9,619 nt of DNA from contig CAPNGW010000072.1 in assembly GCA_948665105.1 (NCBI GenBank), forward strand, positions 1-9,619, in the 5' to 3' direction. Under the pieces are notes generated by a model. It was not told the DNA's origin. It did not search any database and saw only the letters and a program-made list of their open reading frames with translations. Source of the DNA: an uncultured Lachnospiraceae bacterium (lineage in GTDB: Bacteria > Bacillota > Clostridia > Lachnospirales > Lachnospiraceae). The position numbers and the translations under genes are program-made. Of the stretch, positions 7,196-9,619 are shown piece by piece (the stretch's first letter is position 1; each line of letters begins with the position of its first letter).

Positions 7196-7258
7196 GAAAT
7201 TAGTGCTGGACAAGGGCATAAATAACAATGGTCTGACAGTATGCCCGCCGTCAGATTT

Positions 7259-7885
7259 TCAACTTGGCAGGGTTTGCATGAGGGCAAAAAAATGCTGCTC
7301 CTCGCCACTGCTGAAATAGTTATACCACGCTTTCAACGTATCGGGCTCAAATACTTCCAATCTCTCAATGATTTGCTTTGCCCATAGCAAAGCTCCGGTG
7401 GAGCTTGCAGTAATCAGGTTGTGATCTGCAACAGATGGCTTATCAACATAGAACGGCTGTCCTTTGTAGCAGGGAGAGCACATTTCAAGGTACCCCATCC
7501 CATTGCTGGTGTGCAGACGTTGATCCAGCAGACCGGCATTTGCCAGTGCAGCAGTAGCGCCACAGATGGCACACACCGCTGCACCTGCTGAAAGAAGGTC
7601 TCCTGCTGTATCAATAATTGCGTTATGTATCGGATTGTCCCAGGTGCTTGCACCCGGTAGCACCAATACACTTTTTTCATTCACCGCAATATCGCTGATA
7701 ACACAATCGGGAATTACAGTTAAGCCTCCCATTGTCTTGACTGGCTCTTTTGAGATACCAGTCGTTTTGACTGATATACCCGGTGCATCCTTTTTGAAAA
7801 AACGCTTAGAATTTAATTCCGCAGTAACATACCCCAATTCCCAATCTGCCAAAGTGTCAGGGGTATAAACATAGATTGTAAACAT
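7259..7885 (-). CDS. DJ-1/PfpI family protein (type 1 glutamine amidotransferase-like)
   Basis: A 208-residue cytoplasmic protein of the DJ-1/ThiJ/PfpI superfamily, which includes glyoxalase-like, protease and chaperone activities as well as many unassigned members. The nucleophile elbow AICGATAALA (106-115) places Cys108 at the active site. Glu16 in ADWELGYV matches the conserved glutamate that tunes this cysteine. LPGAS (76-80) and GLLDQRLHTSN (118-128) are further family blocks, and the tail DTLKAWYNYF resembles the YdeA/YoaZ-like subgroup as I remember it. The length is usual and the ORF intact. GGAGGAAGG just upstream (about 7888-7896) supports the ATG. It diverges from a WYL regulator, an arrangement that often means control by that neighbour. 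Reaction not deducible: a role in reactive-aldehyde or oxidative stress is only a family-level possibility. Confidence 0.87.
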   Translation of the reverse strand: MFTIYVYTPDTLADWELGYVTAELNSKRFFKKDAPGISVKTTGISKEPVKTMGGLTVIPDCVISDIAVNEKSVLVLPGASTWDNPIHNAIIDTAGDLLSAGAAVCAICGATAALANAGLLDQRLHTSNGMGYLEMCSPCYKGQPFYVDKPSVADHNLITASSTGALLWAKQIIERLEVFEPDTLKAWYNYFSSGEEQHFFALMQTLPS

Positions 7886-7929
7886 ATCCTTCCTCCGTTT
7901 TCATTTTCTGTTGCTCTGTTAGCTTCTTT

Positions 7930-7938
7930 ATTGTACCA
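7930..7938 (-). promoter_or_regulatory. Candidate extended -10 promoter of the DJ-1/PfpI gene
   Basis: On the - strand this reads TGGTACAAT: TGn followed by TACAAT, five of six matches to consensus, 45-50 bp before the start codon. The -35 position at 17-bp spacing (7953-7958, TACTGA) is poor, so it should depend on the extended -10. Its -35 region falls inside the inverted repeat shared with the divergent promoter. Confidence 0.5.
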
Positions 7939-7942
7939 GCCA

Positions 7943-7968
7943 ATTGTTGACATCAGTATGGCAACAAT
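7943..7968. promoter_or_regulatory. Inverted repeat in divergent promoter region, candidate WYL-regulator operator
   Basis: ATTGTTG (7943-7949) and CAACAAT (7962-7968) are perfect 7-bp inverted arms whose centres lie 19 bp apart, a spacing suited to a dimeric helix-turn-helix protein on one DNA face. The repeat covers the -35 element and most of the spacer of the WYL gene promoter and the -35 position of the DJ-1/PfpI promoter, so binding could control both genes. The operator role is an inference from placement. Confidence 0.45.
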
Positions 7969-7975
7969 CTATAAT
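7947..7975 (+). promoter_or_regulatory. Consensus sigma-A promoter of the WYL regulator gene
   Basis: TTGACA (7947-7952) and TATAAT (7970-7975) both match consensus perfectly with a 17-bp spacer. Transcription should begin near 7982. This excludes translation from the upstream in-frame TTG at 7931 and leaves a 5' leader of only about 24 bases before the ATG at 8006. A perfect promoter on a regulator gene suggests it is held down by a repressor, plausibly itself. Confidence 0.85.
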
Positions 7976-8005
7976 GTAGGAGGATTTTTGAAAGGCGGTT
8001 ACCAG

Positions 8006-8938
8006 ATGAAAGTTGACAGGCTTGTTAGTATTATTATGATGCTCCTGGATAAAAGGCGCATAGGCGCACAGGAGCTGGCAGATATCTTTGAAGTTTCGCC
8101 CCGTACAATCTATCGTGACATAGAGGCAATCAATATGGCAGGTATTCCCATTCGCTCAATATCGGGAGTTGGCGGCGGCTTTGAAATTATGCCGGAGTAC
8201 AAGATTGACAAAAATGTTTTTTCGACTGCCGATCTTACTGTAATCTTGATGGGACTTTCCAATCTTTCCAACATGGTACAAGGTGATGAACTTGTAAATG
8301 CTCTTGCAAAAATCAAGAGCTTCATCCCTGCCAACAGAGCCAAAGATATTGAAATAAAGGCAAATCAAATCTGCATTGATTTAAGCGCGTGGTCGGGCAA
8401 TAGAAATATCCAGCCGTACTTGCAGATGATTAAAGCCGCTTTAGAAGATTGTAAGCTGCTTTCCTTTGAATACATAGCTCACCATGGAAATAAAACTGTG
8501 CGATTAGTCGAGCCGTACCAGCTTGTATTGAAAAGCAGCCACTGGTATTTTTATGGATACTGCCTTAATAGAAGCGACTACCGCCTATTCAGATTATCCC
8601 GTATGTCAGACTTGCAAATAAAACAGGAAGCCTTTATTCCACGGGATTATGAAAAACCGATGTTGGATTTTGAGGAAATCATAGAAAGGATGCAAACAGA
8701 AATAAAAATACGCATTCACAAATCTGTGCTGGACAGGGTGCTTGAATTTTGTACCTATGACCACTTTTTGCCGGATGGTGATGCGCATTACATTGTAAAT
8801 TTTCCCTTCATTGAAAACGAATATTACTATGATATCCTTCTTAGCTTTGGAGATAAATGTGAGTGCCTTGAGCCTTCACATATCCGCACAAAAATGGAAC
8901 AAAGAATACGCCGCATAGCTGCCATATATGGCAATTAG
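8006..8938 (+). CDS. WYL-domain HTH transcriptional regulator (YafY type)
   Basis: A 310-residue DNA-binding regulator. Residues 1-60 form an HTH_11 winged helix: MKVDRLVSIIMMLLDKRRIG, then AQELADIFEVSPRTIYRDIE with the recognition helix at about 31-41, and a GVGGGFE wing (54-60). The WYL domain follows (about 135-215): VEPYQLVLKSSHWYFYGYC (168-186) carries the signature with Phe in place of Leu (WYF), and DYRLFRLSRMSDL (191-203) is the usual next block. The C-terminal WCX extension is at about 225-308 and ends near CLEPSHIRTKMEQRIRRI. WYL domains sense nucleotide-derived or other small ligands. The start at 8006 is chosen because AAAGGCGG precedes it and the promoter lies downstream of the earlier in-frame TTG at 7931. 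A TTG at 7988 behind AGGAGG is a weaker alternative. It probably controls the divergent DJ-1/PfpI gene and itself. Confidence 0.92.
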   Translation: MKVDRLVSIIMMLLDKRRIGAQELADIFEVSPRTIYRDIEAINMAGIPIRSISGVGGGFEIMPEYKIDKNVFSTADLTVILMGLSNLSNMVQGDELVNALAKIKSFIPANRAKDIEIKANQICIDLSAWSGNRNIQPYLQMIKAALEDCKLLSFEYIAHHGNKTVRLVEPYQLVLKSSHWYFYGYCLNRSDYRLFRLSRMSDLQIKQEAFIPRDYEKPMLDFEEIIERMQTEIKIRIHKSVLDRVLEFCTYDHFLPDGDAHYIVNFPFIENEYYYDILLSFGDKCECLEPSHIRTKMEQRIRRIAAIYGN

Positions 8939-8961
8939 TGCTTATAAAAGATATTGCTCAT

Positions 8962-8985
8962 AAAGGGGATGCTGTGCCCCTTTTT
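8962..8985 (+). terminator. Rho-independent terminator after the WYL regulator
   Basis: AAAGGGG (8962-8968) pairs with CCCCTTT (8977-8983) around an 8-base loop and runs directly into five Ts (8981-8985). It lies 24 bp after the regulator's stop codon. Form and position are typical of an intrinsic terminator. Confidence 0.85.
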
Positions 8986-9023
8986 GCTATAAGATGACCA
9001 AGTGGGTTTTCGGCATGTTAAGA

Positions 9024-9076
9024 GAGGGTACCCTCAGTTTATAAGGACACATGTGTGTACCCTTGTAAACTGAGGG
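9024..9076. repeat. Nested inverted repeat with two mutually exclusive helices
   Basis: Arms 9031-9046 and 9061-9076 are complementary over 16 bp with a single G-T pair. The 14-base loop contains the palindrome ACACATGTGT (9047-9056). Overlapping the left arm is a perfect palindrome GAGGGTACCCTC (9024-9035), and GAGGGTAC (9024-9031) can instead pair with GTACCCTT (9057-9064) with one G-T pair, which would break the long helix. No T-run follows. It lies between the WYL terminator and the promoter of the next gene. It could be an operator, a recombination or integration site, a small mobile-repeat copy, or a backup terminator; the sequence does not decide. Confidence 0.6.
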
Positions 9077-9114
9077 CAATATCCGGTTTTATATCAATTT
9101 CCTTCCATCTGTCA

Positions 9115-9120
9115 TATAAT
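9115..9120 (+). promoter_or_regulatory. Candidate -10 element of the right-edge gene
   Basis: A perfect TATAAT lies 34 bp before the ATG at 9154, predicting a start of transcription near 9127. The -35 position at 17-bp spacing (TATCAA) is poor. If this is the true promoter, the inverted repeat at 9024-9076 is upstream of transcription and would act as DNA, not RNA. Confidence 0.45.
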
Positions 9121-9153
9121 ACAGAGAAACCACTTAAAAGCAAGAGGAAAAAT

Positions 9154-9619
9154 ATGGATAACAACCCTCACGGCACCATTTTGCGGCCCAGTGATATCAT
9201 TCGTGCAAATAATGCTCTTGTGGAGGAAGCCGTATGCTTCAGTTATGCAACGGGATTTCTCCTGATATCCTATCGTACTCCGGGCGCCAACCGGAATACT
9301 TCCATGCAGCGGGTGCGGCTGAATGTAGATAGAAATACCATCCTGTTAAATTCGCTTGGCCGTACCATAAGCCTGTGCAACATCCGAACCGGCATGCGTA
9401 TCAACGCTGTATTTTCAGCCCGTATGACCAGAAGCAATCCGCCCCAGGCAACCGCATTTTTGATTACCACCCTGCGGCAGAAGCGGGAAGAATCCATGGT
9501 ATCCACAGGCCGCATCGCATTTGTGGACACTCGCAACAGCACCGTCACCACCGGGAATCCCAACAATATCAACGACCAGGTACGCTATGTGGTCACAGAC
9601 ACCACCACCATTTTAGACC
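9154..9619 (+). CDS. Unrecognised beta-rich protein, N-terminal part (runs off right edge)
   Basis: The frame is open from the ATG at 9154 to the window end, giving 155 residues without a stop. AAGAGGA at 9142-9148 is a good ribosome site 5 bases upstream. There is no signal peptide or membrane segment, so it should be cytoplasmic. After MDNNPHGTILRPSDIIRA the sequence is mostly alternating short hydrophobic and polar strands (VCFSYATGFLLISY, VRLNVDRNTILLN, TISLCNIRTGMRINAVFS), which suggests a beta-barrel or OB-like fold. MTRSNPPQATAFLITTL (91-107) and TGRIAFVDTRNSTVTTGNP (118-136) are distinctive stretches. It is basic and rich in Asn, Thr and Arg. Base composition is closer to the 5' half of the window than to the AT-rich patch. 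The overlapping antisense ORF at 9270-9572 is judged a shadow. I cannot name a family. Confidence 0.7.
   Translation, partial: MDNNPHGTILRPSDIIRANNALVEEAVCFSYATGFLLISYRTPGANRNTSMQRVRLNVDRNTILLNSLGRTISLCNIRTGMRINAVFSARMTRSNPPQATAFLITTLRQKREESMVSTGRIAFVDTRNSTVTTGNPNNINDQVRYVVTDTTTILD

Noticed and set aside
7214..7255. Interleaved short inverted repeats (GGGCAT/ATGCCC and TCTGAC/GTCAGA) after the DJ-1/PfpI gene
   Set aside because: Each has only 6-bp arms, they cannot form together, and no T-run follows on the - strand. A weak terminator is possible but not supportable.
7931..8005. Extended N-terminus of the WYL regulator from TTG at 7931
   Set aside because: A perfect sigma-A promoter at 7947-7975 lies inside this extension, so it would not be in the transcript; the family N-terminus begins at the ATG at 8006.
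9270..9572. 100-residue ORF on the - strand
   Set aside because: It is antisense to the open + strand frame from 9154, which has a good ribosome site and -10 element, and it shows no domain of its own.
1..9619. CRISPR arrays, tRNA or rRNA genes, insertion sequences, phage or integrase genes
   Set aside because: No regularly spaced direct repeats, cloverleaf-like segments, rRNA motifs, or transposase or recombinase domains were seen on either strand.

Overview
The window looks like a chromosomal segment of a Gram-positive gut-type anaerobe of the class Clostridia, most likely Lachnospiraceae (inference). The reasons are AGGAGG-type ribosome binding sites, a DUF1002 secreted protein, a membrane-anchored zinc amidase with an Arg-rich cytoplasmic tail, a lipobox lipoprotein, and a moderately GC-rich backbone interrupted by an AT-richer patch. 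Base composition was judged by eye, not computed.

Region 1 to about 5040 (+ strand): the 3' part of recJ is followed by an alpha/beta hydrolase of the monoglyceride lipase/lysophospholipase type, a secreted DUF1002 protein, a membrane-anchored N-acetylmuramoyl-L-alanine amidase and a THUMP/TRM11-like RNA methyltransferase. Gaps are 13 to 93 bp, every gene has a plausible Shine-Dalgarno, and no terminator is visible until a 13-bp perfect hairpin at 5009-5040. They may be transcribed together, but the functions (DNA repair, lipid hydrolysis, wall turnover, RNA modification) do not form one pathway.

Region 5052-7258 (- strand): exodeoxyribonuclease III converges on the methyltransferase at the shared hairpin. 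Behind it is a two-gene unit, reading 7.0 to 5.9 kb, encoding an exported protein with no named family and a small lipoprotein (possibly DUF3997). It is preceded by a very AT-rich 228-bp leader holding two candidate promoters and a possible short leader ORF.

Region 7259-8985: a DJ-1/PfpI-family protein (- strand) and a WYL-domain transcription regulator (+ strand) diverge from a compact intergenic region. The regulator has a perfect consensus sigma-A promoter (TTGACA-17-TATAAT). A 7-bp inverted repeat spans the -35 positions of both promoters and is a good candidate for the regulator's own operator. The regulator gene ends in a rho-independent terminator.

Region 8986-9619: a 16-bp-arm inverted repeat that can form two mutually exclusive helices lies upstream of a candidate promoter and a gene that runs off the right edge. 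Its product is beta-rich and unrecognised.

The AT-richer stretch from about 5.82 to 8.99 kb, carrying exported proteins and a local regulator, may be a later insertion between housekeeping genes (inference). Nothing here amounts to a clear new system. The best leads are the exported protein/lipoprotein pair, the WYL/DJ-1 operator, the 9.03-kb inverted repeat and the unknown gene after it.
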